Origin: Polytrichum commune
Lineage: Eukaryota > Streptophyta > Polytrichopsida > Polytrichales > Polytrichaceae
Direction: 5' to 3'
Length of the DNA: 64,000 bases
NCBI GenBank assembly: GCA_950295325.1
Contig: OX485806.1
Coordinates: forward strand, 34,100,001 to 34,164,000
Below the pieces are notes generated by a model. The model did no database searches. It was not told the origin of the DNA and saw only the letters and a program-made list of their open reading frames with translations. The translations under genes were made by a program, and so were the position numbers. Below, one piece after another: positions 48,301-61,100 of the stretch. The stretch's first letter is position 1. Each line of letters begins with the position of its first letter.

Positions 48301-51300
48301 CAGGGTTTGTCACATTGAACAATTGGACGCAATTCAGAAGAGAGAAGAAAAATTCATGTACCTAGGGCCAACTCGACATCCTGCCAAACATATTGGGAAG
48401 AGCTGTTCTGTATATCAAGCTGCAACCATATGCATCAAGTTGAATAAATGAATCAGACGTACTCCCAAGGTGATAGTGGTGAACAACTGGCCAATCTGAT
48501 CCAAATTTCTCCTTCATTTAGTGTGGTGCATGCTAAAATAAACCAGCGCAGGACAAGGATTCTGAAGAACTGTAACGAAGACTTACAGTGGTTTCTATGA
48601 TAACTGCAACAAGATTCACAAGCAGCATTCCGATAATGATATACTCGAAAGCGTCGCTCCTCACAAATCGTTTCAGCGCTACAAATGTACTTGACTTGTA
48701 AAACTTGGGGTACTTTTCCAGATAGGGTGGCTGCACAGACATTATCAAATTGCACACACTGAAGTCGTGGATGCATGCAGTGTGGTCGAAACTCTGACTC
48801 ATAGATCCCCTTATAATGAGCCTATTATCTGGCACCATTTCAACCCTTGGGCAAAAAGGATTCACTCTTTTCACAGTTGATCGATGATTTTGAGAGACAT
48901 ATATTCTCCACATTTGACCTCACCAGAAATTCATCTCAAGAAACATACATGGCAAAGAAATATTAGTAAAAGGGACGTCAACCAAATGCAGATAGGAATG
49001 CAGCTCACCTCATCTGCCCTTTCAAATTTCAAAGAGATGGCATTGCAAAGGTCAGCAAATTCTTCCCTGTTGATCTGGAGACAACCAACACATCAAATTC
49101 CCGACATGGACAAAACCCCAAGAATTTGAAGAAGAATTCCACTACTTGCTAACATATTTACAGTAATCGAAAATCAATGTAAGAAAACGAACCTTGAAGT
49201 CACCACTGTCGTCCAATGCATAAAAGATTGCTTCTATATCTTCATCAGCAATTGATGGAAGTGTCCTACAACAGTACCAATTCCATGGTGCTGGATCTCA
49301 GATTCAAAACAACTCAGCTTCTAAGGACATGTAAAACGTATAATTGATAGGGCTTGCGTTTGAGATTACTAAGCGGTGACTTTCAAAATGAGTAATGCAC
49401 GCACCTGTACGTATTCAACTCCTTAAAGAGCTTCCCACATTGGTGGATGTCCAAATACCCTCGGTCCTACAGAATCACTACTTGTTCGTAAGAAATCGAT
49501 GTGCAAAAATGAATTACAAATGAAGGACGACTTCTCCATTGACAATCCACAAATTGACGATTCAACCTATCCGTCCCCTTGCAGAGCGCAAATAACTATT
49601 AAGAATACTCTGTAAGCAAATGAGACCTGTTACAAAACTCCATGGAAGTGAGCCCTATGTGTTGAGGTCATTTGCTTCAACTCCAGATGTAATCAAACTT
49701 TTTACTCTCTCACAAGAACATCGAACAAGATGAGTGTTCAGGAAGTAGACGGCCAAGATTTTGCACCTGGTCATCAAGAAGGCTGAAAGCCGCACTTAGA
49801 ACCTTCTGTCTTTCTGATTCCGTCTCGACCAGTTGGCTGGCCAGCTGCAGAAGCAAGAAACTGGTTCTCAGCAATCAAGAAAGCTCTATCGACATATCAC
49901 TACAATCACAGCTATCTGAATTGGAATTCAGCCTGTAGAAGAATTTTTTGAAATTATAACGTTCCAATTTTGATGGCCATGCTTTGGTGAACATGATCAT
50001 AATGAGAAGAAAAAAGGACCTGGCCCCTGAAGCTGTCGTAGACGACGGCAAGAACAAGATTGGTGACGAAGTACACACCAAACAAGATGTAGATGACAAA
50101 AAAGATCGCCGAGAATCGCTGCTCCCTGAATCATCGATATGTTAGGATGTAAGCCTGACAATACAGTTTCACATGTCGATCGAAACTCACTCATCGATCT
50201 CCAAATCTGAAAGGCACAACACGCAAACAATAGTCTCCGCACTAAATTGCTTCCTGAGAATTCGTCTCCCCTTGCCAGAAATTCATCAGCTCTCATATAT
50301 AGATTGGGGTACACGGAGTTACTTGTAAGCTGGCATCCAAACATCAGGATTATTTGATGTTGTGTAGAGGATTGACATGTGATACAGAGTGGCGCCATAT
50401 GTCGTAAACGTGGTCTTCCCTTGGATGGTGTCCTCGAACAGCACGTAGGCAAGCCAGCTTGAGAACATGAGAAATAGCAGCAGCAGGGCCTACACCAGAT
50501 CTCCAATGGTCACATGAATGGTAAAAAATTCCAGTTTCTTCTGATCAACAAATAGTGGTTGAAGTTAAACAGAGAAATAAACATAGATCGTGGCTGAGTA
50601 GTATGAGACATATGGTCGTGAGCTCACCGAGATGTCAAGGAAGTCTGGAAATACGCCTACCAAAGTTTTCACACAATCCCGGAAACCTCTGCAATTAACA
50701 AAACAACTCAGGATCACCACTCCCGATCTCTCTCGCTAGTCACACAGCCATAGCTATAATTCTCAAATTGGTAAAATTATGAAAGAGCTTTCAGTTTTAG
50801 TTTATAATGGAGAGGAGGGTACTAATGTCCATCTCAATTCTAACACAACGATCGGCCAGCTGAAGTTATGTACACTACTGCTGCCTGCTTATAATTATGT
50901 TCACAAGACAATACACTTATCCTTCAATGGGACTTTTCGTCAGGAGTTGGTCCCGTATAATTTTCCATTGGTTGTTTTGCATACAATATCAGTAACTTGT
51001 TTCCACTTGTGCTGGTGAATGCTTGGAGGTAGTGTTTGAATTTGAACGAAGAGCAACCTATTTCGTGAGGTTCATTGGGGCCAGATTCATTGTAGCACCT
51101 CTTGGCATTCCAAAATGAGTTTGACCTTCAATGAACCGATATAGAATGTTCTTCGTTCAAACCTCCACACTACTTCAAGAATGCCCCGAAAACCTACCGA
51201 ACAAGGAAGGTGTTGTATGCAAAAAAACCAACTCCCCACCAAGTGTCATTGTTACTAGTGGATAACTCTAATGGCGCCGGCTTAGCAGCTGCAGATATCA

Positions 51301-53121
51301 TCAACGGAGAAGGGGAATATCCGATCCGCACCGAAGATTTATTGTTACAATCAACACTCGGATGTACGGCGCCAAGCGGAACGGAAGATTCTCAATTGGA
51401 CCCGAAGGAGCTACGTAAACCGTGTTGAAGACGGTGTCCGCGAGCAGCAGCACGAAAAGGAAAACCTACACAGTCCAACAACCAAACCTCTTGATAGAAT
51501 CACTAACAGTCTCTCAGATCATTCGTTGCTTCGGGAGGAAGTCCTGATGAACTACAAGGCAGAAATCAAAGATGCACCAAATATCCTACGTCTCAGATGA
51601 CTCAAAGCGAAACAATTACAAGTAAGCGCTATCCACTTACTTTGACGTTTTCAAGCCGGCTGTGCCAAAAGATCTTGTTGCCTGTGAAGGAGATTGGAAG
51701 AAACGTGTACATCGCCAGTATGAGCAAGGTAACTGCCTGGGAGGTCCACAACATGAATAGTCAGCTACAGATTAGCGATAACATGGGAGCCATGGTAACA
51801 TGAATAACAGCGACAGATCACATGGGAGCCAATATGAACATGAAAGACCGATATTCAATCTCTCTGTGATCCCAAATTTGAACCTTCCTGCTTCGCTGAA
51901 ACTAATTATCTCCGTAGTTGTGGTGTTGTAGGTACGTAACAAACCTCAAGAATGAGTGATTCTGCTCTTGTCAGGTAAGGCAAGCCTCCGAGATAGTACT
52001 TGGCAGGATCGCCACAAGGATTCGGGAAATCCTCTTTACACCACAACGGCACCTGACGCAGATAAAGATCTTAGGAAGTCCTTGAAGACTCTTCAAATTC
52101 CACGTACAGACTTCCTACGCCACTGTAACTGCTCTAAGCAAGAAACTACTTCAACTCCATAATCATTCGACATATTCTCCAACCTACCTTCAACCTTTGA
52201 AGAGATGAAGATGGAGACAATATGCAATGTACTAGAGAAAATCAAGTTGTCCAGGAATTATCCAGTTTCAGAAACGACTGACGAATAAGCTGATGCGCAC
52301 GGGAGATTTCGGAAGCGATAGTTACCTCGAAAAAGTTTAGTACGAGGAGAACTGCGAGATTTAACGACCACATCGGGTTGAAACTTATGAACCAGAAGTA
52401 GAGGTTGGCGGCACGCTCGAAATTTGGCTGCTCCAGCACTTCGCCAGGTAATCCGAGTCCATCTTCTGCCTGCAATTCCGAACCATCAGCTCACCCTACC
52501 TTGTCTGTTGATTAATTGACAATCACAAGACCCGGACTCCGAGTTGTTAAATTATAAGTGGACGAGATTTCGACTTCAAAACTGCAAAAGCGAGCTGAAT
52601 CTAGAGTGTGGATTGTGTTTTCAAACTTGTTGGCAAGATTGGCATTTCAAAGAACCTCAAGATCGAGACTATCCTCGATATCAATTGCGCCGGAAATGTG
52701 ATTTTACTAAACGGGAGGTGAATCTCTCCACAATGAGTAGAATATAACTGCCACTCGATCAACTCTAGATCTTCGATTCGAACGTCGAAAAGGAGTAATG
52801 TAACGGAATGCTCAAAGCTCTCTTGACTTCATTTTCTTTGACAAAAACTGGCAAGAGAGGCCCCTGCAGTTGTGATTACACCATCGTTTCCGTGACCTCC
52901 AATTTCTCGGAAAGAAGTTGTGAAGGTTATGTTATGTTATCGAAAGCGTACGAGGTGAATGCGGCATAATTTACCTGGTCGACCATAGCAGCAGCCTTTT
53001 GATACCTGTCTCCGCTCGTAATTGCGCCTTCTCGTCGTCCTAGAACATTATATGGCGCACTCGATCCTCTTCTTGCATCATTAGTCTGCTCGCTTCCGCT
53101 AGGAAGCAACTCATCCTCCAT
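45352..53121 (-). CDS. TPC1: Two-pore channel 1, vacuolar cation channel
   Basis: 23 exons join to 749 residues (Arabidopsis TPC1 has 733). Exons: 53121-52975, 52469-52326, 52052-51945, 51736-51641, 51465-51332, 50688-50628, 50489-50323, 50125-50020, 49844-49767, 49466-49405, 49265-49193, 49074-49009, 48730-48587, 48419-48362, 48168-48061, 47872-47809, 47254-47086, 46947-46883, 46746-46656, 46474-46388, 45996-45901, 45630-45587, 45433-45352. All introns are GT-AG. The protein is the slow-vacuolar Ca2+-regulated cation channel. It shows an N-terminal EDELL dileucine-type sorting signal, two 6-TM domains, first pore [11 protein letters not shown] hands between them (second loop DDSGDFKINREE intact; first DDQDRG degenerate), the S10 arginine series in [15 protein letters not shown], second filter VTGNWHMW and a C-terminal helix. 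Start is supported by family alignment (MED...). Confidence 0.95.
47330..47700 (-). mobile_element. MITE fragment in a TPC1 intron, family of 6443-6945
   Basis: Read on the minus strand it has TTGAGGGCCTA, CCTACATGGATTCCTACATG, TGGGTCTAACACAAACC, GAGAGCCCGGTTG and GCCCGTGACCAT, collinear with the copies at 6443 and 33988. It lies in the intron between 47809 and 47254. Termini are degraded. Confidence 0.6.
50800..51275. repeat. Dispersed repeat, copy B (TPC1 intron 5)
   Basis: Collinear with 39040-39510 (see copy A). It fills most of the 643-bp intron between 51332 and 50688. A short frame at 50779-51018 (79 codons) within it is not supported by copy A. Confidence 0.75.
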
Positions 53122-55005
53122 GGCTCAATATTAAATCTCGATGCTAAAATAACACTTCGCCAAACGTCAGTCACTCCAGATTCTTAGCATCCAAAAAAAT
53201 CTTCATTCATATTGGAGCTTCTTGGCCCGAATTTGGAGCTACTTCTCTGTAAGATCCAGCCGATTACCAAACCCTGAAGTCGATACCAATGTTCATCAGG
53301 TTCTCAAACTCGAAAATAACAACAAATTCAGCTCCGATGCAAACTTCCCGCCAAAGGATTTCCGTTTCTCTCACACAAGATTCACCTCGTTGTCTTCGAA
53401 AGCAAATTCGCTTGAACCAGGAGATTTTCTGCACTCATGAAACTCGTCTCTGTGCTTCACACGAATCGTCTACTCACACCTGACCTAATCTTATTGTGTG
53501 TACAAACACTAGAAAAAACTTCACGGCTATGGACCTAGTCCAACGCAACTTGCAACAAAAAAAAATCTGTGCCGAGTAACTTACCAACCCTTGCTTCCGA
53601 AAAGCAAAGGGAGGAGCAACAGAAACTCCAACAACAGCTTCAAAAATGCATACTTAACTCAAAACTCCAAATTCGAATTCCGAAGCAACTTCTGAGGAGG
53701 TGTAGACACCATACTGATCGCCATTGATATCACCATATTTACTGAGCTTTTCTTTTCCGAAAAATCAATGATACGATGATGCCGCAAGAGCTTAATCATC
53801 GATATTCCTTCTGAATCCTACTAACTTTGTTATGGTGATTTATGGTTCAACACTTTGAGTTCCAAAAGATAAATTCCACGTAGGATTTCCATGGGCTTCT
53901 GACTAATGTGCACATTACACATGTCGAGTTCCTTACTCTTTCCTCTCTAGTGGCCTCTCTTTGGTTTTGTACGGGAGTTGACTGGGATTGAGTGAGCTGG
54001 GCAAGGCAAGAAAGTGGTGAAAAGTGGCACTCTCTCAGACCTCCACGTGGCAGAAGCTTAAAGTTGGGTATGACTCCGAGAAGGGGTTGGGGGGGGGGGG
54101 GGGTAGGTAAGCTTAGCTGAGTGTCCATTTTCTTCATTAAATTGTTCCATGTACGGTGTGGCCCTATTCCATAGACATTTTTTTTGCGGTGGGATCGGAT
54201 CGAGAATCGCCTCATTCGGTTAGTAAAAGCGAAAAACGCATAATTGTCCTTTCAAGTTGCAAATTTGAAGTCAAAGATTCAAAGGTTATGAGAGAGCCAA
54301 GTTAAGATTCTTGTTCTCTTTGCTCACATGTTTAAGTAGGCCCTCTCGATTGTGATAACAATTGAACCTAGGAGAGTTAACATTATTTGAGTACCATAGT
54401 TGAATCCCATCAATAACACATGTCTTTTTGGTGTCCATTCTTACCTACAACATGGCTTTACACCACTTCAAAACAAGTCTTCAATCAAGAAGGGTGATCA
54501 CATAAGACCCACATGTTCTTACATCAAGACAATCAGCACTATGATGGAAATTTTGTGCGTAGGGGGTCCCAATATACGATGGAGATTTCTTTTTCTTTTT
54601 CTTTAAAAGTTGGCACTAGAAGTGGAGAAATGAAACAACCTCGTGTTGGTCGTCGGCTCATTTAACCATGTGAACTACGGGGAGGAAATGCCACTTGCAT
54701 GTGAACTTGAACCAACATATGAATAATTGCCCATAGTGAGTAGGAAAAAGGACGTCCCAATAATATGAATAGTGTGTTAGTACTTTGATTAGCCGCATGT
54801 GCCAACGTGAAATTCTACAACAAAAGAATTAGCCTATTGGTTGTTGGGAGATGTAGAAAGTTTCCTAATAACAAGGAACCAAAGGTGACAAGTATAGGTG
54901 CAAGTGTTACTTATTATGTTTCTATGTGTAAGCTTGCCATCATGCTTTTGATATTTGGGAGTCATTCTTTAGCGTTTCTTAGAGTATTATTATTTACTAG
55001 GCTAG
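53122..55005. other. TPC1 upstream region, then intergenic
   Basis: 53122-54230 should hold the 5' leader and promoter of TPC1. It contains a 15-base poly-G run at 54089-54103. 54231-55005 has no recognised gene; 54410-54510 matches the dispersed repeat containing TGTCTTTTTGGTGT. Confidence 0.45.
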
Positions 55006-55529
55006 TGCCCCCTTCCCACCTGACTTTAGCTAAGACCCAAAGTATTTCCTAAAAACCGGGTCAAGCTCCCTCGGTTATAGTGGAGGCATCCAACTATCCC
55101 AATGCACCTACAAGAACTTGCTCCAGAGATTTTCAAGTAGGTTGTAGTTAAGTAGCTTTCACACATGTTCATTGTTTTATCTACCAAGCAATGACATGTT
55201 GGGTAATTTTTGTCCCATCCCCAAATGCCTTACTACTCACCTATCTTATCATCAGTTTTTTTGTTAATGAAGCTCCTCATGCCCTCATAGCTAAGACTAA
55301 AAATCAACCAATCACAAGGGTGGGAGGCGACACTTTTAAAGCTCCTATATTCTTGCCTCATGTTTAGGTATTGATGGGAGGGTCGGTGCTTGAAGCTTAG
55401 AACCTCCACTTTTAAGCCATGCCACATCATTTGCCAACTAGGCTCAGCACTAGATAATGTCGATGGTGTGAAGGCCGGTTTGTTAGAACCAACTTTTAGT
55501 CTTAGCTAAAGTCAGGTGGGAAGGGGGCA
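55006..55529. mobile_element. TIR element of 524 bp, family unassigned
   Basis: The left end TGCCCCCTTCCCACCTGACT and its continuation to 55035 is perfectly inverted at the right end, which finishes AGGTGGGAAGGGGGCA at 55529. The inverted repeats are about 30 bp without mismatch, so the insertion may be fairly young. Flanks are TAG on the left and TAA on the right, so a target duplication is not certain. No transposase is encoded. Confidence 0.75.
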
Positions 55530-58160
55530 TAAACTTGTCAACTTGAAGTTATTTAGGCACATGAGCTTTGAAGTCAACTGTCAAGGTTTGTTGTGCATTG
55601 TGTTGTTTGAGGAGCGTGAGGAGGTTTTTTGAAGCCTTCCTCCGATTTATTTTCCACTAGTTATAGTTACCTTTTTATGTAAAGTCTGACATGTTTTATT
55701 CTGGTGATCACTTTTCAGCTTTCGTCTCTCAAGCAGGTCTTGATTATTGATTCTCCAAATATGATTACATTCATGCATAAAGGAAAGTCATTTAGGGGTT
55801 GTTCACACCATGCACCATGAAGTCATCCCAAGGCCATGTAAAATCCATGATTGGTTGTTGAAGTCGTCCCAGGATCACTTCAGTTTACACCAAGGAAAAA
55901 ATGTCAGTGACCTTGGAGTTCGAGATCCCCAAAAACACATTTTAAGACCTACATTACCCAATGGCATGGTCCAACGAGTTTTGTGGTGGAAGAGGCAAAA
56001 GAGGTGCTCTAGTAGGAAAAGGAAAGGGCCCATGTCAAAGAAATGATGTTATGATAAGTTTTTAATGAAATATTTTTTGAGGAAAAGAAGATGAAGACAA
56101 GAAAAGACAAGAGAATGGTCAAACTTTATAAAAATTCAAAAGTGCCTATTCTGAACATATACTAAAAAAATCAGCACATTCACTTTTGATACATGGTCAT
56201 TCCTCTTGATCCACATTCGAAAGGGGCCCAAAAGCTTTGTAAATTGATTTAAAAAAAAACCAGACCATAGATGTTGGACCATCAAGTCGGACCATGGAAA
56301 TAGGCCATCTTCCATGGTCCGATTTCATGGTCCATGCTGTAAACCAGCCTTTAGGTTAGTCACCACTATGAGATGCCTTAGCCCTTATGCCTTGCTCAGT
56401 GTCTTTCTCCCATAATTGCTTTTATGGGAGCCTTGCTGCCCTCACTCCTAATTGATCAAATTCCCAAGTATACGAGACTTAAATATGATTCTTAATTATT
56501 GATTCTCCAAATATGATTACATTCATACCATAAAGGGAAGCCATTTAGGTTAGTCAACACTCTGAGATGCTGGAGAATAGAAGGTGGGTGTGTACACATA
56601 CACAAGAGAGCAACCTTCTTCCAGGAGATTTCACCTTTGCACTTGTGCAATTACAACTTCGCACTTGAACCATGTGGATAAATTTGATCACTATTTCAAT
56701 TTTCAAAGTGGTTCGTCAGAATGTCAATTTTCAAACAAAGTTTGGTATATTCTACGTCCTAACATTTCTGTAGTGGAATGTTGGCATGGATGATTGAAAA
56801 TTGGATGAACAGCCACTTAGTAAGCAGAATAAATTGCAACATTGCAAATTTATAACACCCAAAAAAATTTACAAGGAATGAAAAATAATGTGAGGTTTAC
56901 ATTTAGTGTTGGTGACACTAAACGGTGGATTTACAATTAGTACTGTAGAATCAGTGACACTAAATACAATATTTAGTGTAGTGCTAACGAATCAAAGGTT
57001 CTGTAGGGGACTCGACCTATATCGTTTTGATATTGGATAGAACCATAGAATCCTTTCCTCCATAACAAGGAGTCATGTAGACAGTATCACACATTAGTGC
57101 ACAATCCACCAGATAATCTTGCACCAGAGACAGAATCCATATACCCTCAGTTGAAACCATCCTGCCAAATATGCTCAAAGGTTGTGTGTTTTACTACACA
57201 ATGTAATCTTCAATTGTGGGGATAACCTTTTCTCATTAGATGACCAGAACTCCACAGCCTTCACCCATGAGTACCCTCCAGTCAGGGATTGGAGAGCACA
57301 TGAACCTAAGTCTTCACTCTTTGCAAAATTTCCTAAGATTTATCAACAATATAAGTACTACTCCACAGGACTCTCCAGAACTCCTATTCAATCTGTAAGT
57401 AAACTAGTTTGGACAATGTCCAAAACATTCAAGCATATAGACCTTTGTGGGTGGACCACAAATGAAGAAGATGGTGGCTTCAAAAAATCTTACACCCCTC
57501 AACATTATACATTTCTATTTTGTCAATGATCTTGACAACATGTAAGAGTTTACACTCTTCAAAGACCCTCTTAACTTGGCAACAATGGGTCTAAAGCAAC
57601 AATGAGTCTGAAGTACAAGTTTGTGGACAAATGTCCACATCTTTCAAACAATCTCTAAAACTTAGGTGGCCTCCCATGCAGCAACTGGATGGAACACGTT
57701 GATAGAGTACACAGCTTCAGCAATGAGCAAGAAAAGATTACGAGACCTGCCATTTCAAGTAAAGAAATGAGACCGTTAAAACAAACTTTAGAGGATTTCC
57801 ATAAGTGAAATTCACAAGCTCCACAAAACTGTAGTACCACCTCACAAAATCAACAGAAGAGGAAGATGGTCAACCAAGACATCAAACACTTGTGCAAAGG
57901 CATAGAGCAAGAAATGAATAATACCATACCTTGCTTTCTCCGTAAGGATGCATCGCCACTTGAGTTGGGTCATACACTGTCCGAGTCCTTGCAGCAAGTG
58001 GAACGGAAAATCACACAACAGACTGGTTCATATCCACCCCAATGACCCCAAATGCCCAAAACCCCTCACTGCTACTTTCATCAACAATGGTATAAGAGGA
58101 GGCTAATCTGTTTCACTGCAAACAATGGTTGCATGCCTCCTTCATTAAGCATATCGAAAT
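55530..58160. other. Intergenic, no gene recognised
   Basis: Small frames (55810-56046, 57182-57529) have no family motif. The segment TTATTGATTCTCCAAATATG with ATTACATTCAT and AGGAAAG/AGGGAAG occurs at about 55743 and 56494, a repeated phrase. A hairpin ACACTAAAT-ACAAT-ATTTAGTGT lies at about 56953-56975. The last bases are the SHMT 3' region. Confidence 0.5.
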
Positions 58161-61100
58161 TTAGGAGTTGAACTGTTTCTCTGCAGGCATGTCAAACCCT
58201 GGCATCTCAAATGCAGTGGCAAAATCCTCCACCCTTGCCCTCAACTGTGCTATATCAGGGTTGTTTGCTAGGCCTTTGATGAAGTCCCTGCGTGACTTTG
58301 ATGTTTCCTTATGAATGGCTGCAGTGATTTGAACTGCCCTGTGCAAGAACTCTGCAATCACATCAAAATCCTGCTCAATACAACCTCGGGATGTCATTGC
58401 TGGAGTTCCAATACGAACACCACCAGGCTGCCAGGAGCTGCTGTCCCCATACACAGCGTTTTTGTTCACTGTCACATGACATGCTTCACAGACTTCCTCA
58501 AGCAGACTCCCAGTGATTCCAAACGGACGGAGGTCCCACAGCATCAAATGGTTGTCTGTTCCATCCGTGACCAACTTACAGCCTCTCTTCTTCAGGCCAT
58601 CTGCAAGAGCTTGTGCATTCTTCTTCACTTGTTGAATATATGTCTTGTACTCTAAGGATGCAGCTTGCTTCAATGCGGCTGCCAAAGCTGCTATATGGTT
58701 ATTGTGTGGACCCCCTTGTAGAGTTGGATGAATTGCGAAGTTGATTTCCTTCTCAAAGTTGTATTGACCATCAGATGGCCTGTTAGGAGTCTTCAAACCT
58801 TTCCGATAGAAAACCATGCCACCTCGGGGTCCACGAAGTGATTTGTGAGTGGTGGTTGTGATCATGTCACAGTAATCAAATGGGCTCTGACATTCTTGAG
58901 CCACAACAAGTCCACTGATGTGAGCCATGTCACACATGAGAATGGCGTTGATTTTGTCCGCCACTTGACGAAAGCGTGCATAGTTCCACTCCCGTGGATA
59001 TGAGCTACCTCCGCAAATGAGTATTTTTGGACGGTACAGAACAGCAATTTCCTCCAATTTCTCGTAATCAATGAGCCCTGTCTCAGGGTGGACCTTGAAT
59101 GGCAAAGTCTGGAAGTACATGGACGCTGCCGAAATTTTCTTCCCACTGTGAGTGTGGTAACCATGGCTCACATGACCTCCAGAGAGGACATCCAAGCCCA
59201 TGATTCGGTCATTCGGTTGCAGAAGTGCTGTGTACACAGCAAAGTTTGCCGATGAACACGAATATGGCTGTACATTCACACCCCATCTCTCCGGATCAAG
59301 ATGAAAAGCTGCCAATGCTCTTGAACAACAAAGAGTCTCAATCTGATCAATGTATTCATTACCCTTGTAGTATCTTAAGCCAGGCAGTCCTTCTGAGTAT
59401 TTGTTGGTGAGATGGCTGCCAAGTGCTTCAAACACGGCGAGTGAGGTGAAATTCTCCGATGCAATCAACTCAATCCCTTTCCACTGTCGGCATTTCTCCT
59501 TCTCCATTATCTCCCACAGATCTGGATCCATTTCAGATAGAGGTCTATTCCCCCATTCACGCACCCCCCTTTTCCGCACTGCAGTGTCGGCCACCTGGTA
59601 TGAGTTCTGACTCCTTTCTGCTCTCAATCCCAAATTTGATGGATGGTTTGGCATGGGCCTAGAAATGCCATTTTGATGCTGCTCCGATGTGACAACGGCT
59701 CGGAATGCACCATGAGCTGTAGGTTGCATGAGCGACTGTGAGCTTCGTGGCGAACCTTGATAAGTCACTGGAGACTGCTGCCCGCAAGCCGGAGAGGAAG
59801 GACTTCGCCCAGTAGTGGCAGGTAATGGAGGAGTCCGAAACTGGCGACCACTCTGTAATGGAGACCCCCGCCGTTTCATTTTTTGGTTTCCAACAGGAGC
59901 AAATCCCAGGGAATTATTCGGACTGTGTAAGAGATGTTGATTTCCATCTCTTGAAGTCACTTGCATGGCCGTCTCTCCCTGCCCCAACCCAATATTTCAA
60001 GACATTAATATACGCACTCGCATCACCAGCAACCTAATTTCTGAAGACATCCTTAACCTAAGTTCTTGTCGACACGAAGCACCACCTCGTAAGAGGTCAG
60101 TGGCTCTATACACAAGGCGAATTTGGTACCTCGACATTCTTCAATGCTTCGAATTACTGTCCATGAGCCAGAGTACAACATCCTCTATGACAATTTATCT
60201 TTTAAAAACAAGCACACTCAAACAGTCAGGAGATGACCACACAGTCAGCAGCAAGTGCGCAACCCTCCTGAAAAATGTGGCTACCGTACATGAAACATTG
60301 CTTGTGCTTCAGATCCATTGATTTTAACAGACGACCCGAAGTACTACAGAAAACCTCTACAAAGTTAGGAAGCAGAAAAAGGATGTCGCAGAAGGCTCCT
60401 AGGGAGATGAAGTTAGTCATCTCAAGACACTCCTCAGACAACCGCCTCTACCTCACAATCTACTATCCCAAATAATTGCTGGGAACCTTTATCACCTATT
60501 GAAAGCAATTCCTCGTACAAAAACGCGCAATTCTTCAATAACGTCACCATTTTCCACGCCCTACGGAGTAGCTTTATCATTCTGCTCTCTCTATTGAGAG
60601 TACAAAGAATGTTCAACCACGCCTCCTCTTCAAACCCTACGCCCTGCTACAAACTCCCTCCTACCATACCTGAATACTATCAGAAAGCAATTTGGAAGCA
60701 GGACAAGGATGCCACATTAGGCTCCTTGGCATCCTCGGAAAAACAACTCTCAACAATAAAAATTGCTTGAAAGCTCTATCACGCATTTGAGCGAATCCTC
60801 GAACCAAAACATGTAATTCTTCGCTAAGGCAACCATTTTTCACATCCTAAGGTAATCATAGCTTCATCATTCTGCTCTCTCACTCTCTATGACAGAAAAA
60901 GGAATGTCCACCCCGCCTCCTCTTCAAACCCTACGCCCTACTCCCAAACCTCACTGACTTGACAGCTCTTATCACGCAAAATCCTCAAACAAAAACGTGT
61001 AATTCTTCACTAGCGAGACCATAGCCTTATCATTCTTCTCTCTCTACTCCACAAAAAACAATATTGACCCAGCCAAACATTCCCCTGCCTGCCTGCCTGC

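Noticed and set aside
58311..59662. Plus-strand frames over SHMT
   Set aside because: Shadows of the intact SHMT exon on the minus strand.
60226..60843. Minus-strand frames upstream of SHMT exon 2
   Set aside because: They lie in the intron; their end SDSIQVW is a diverged copy of the exon 1 end and not a separate gene.
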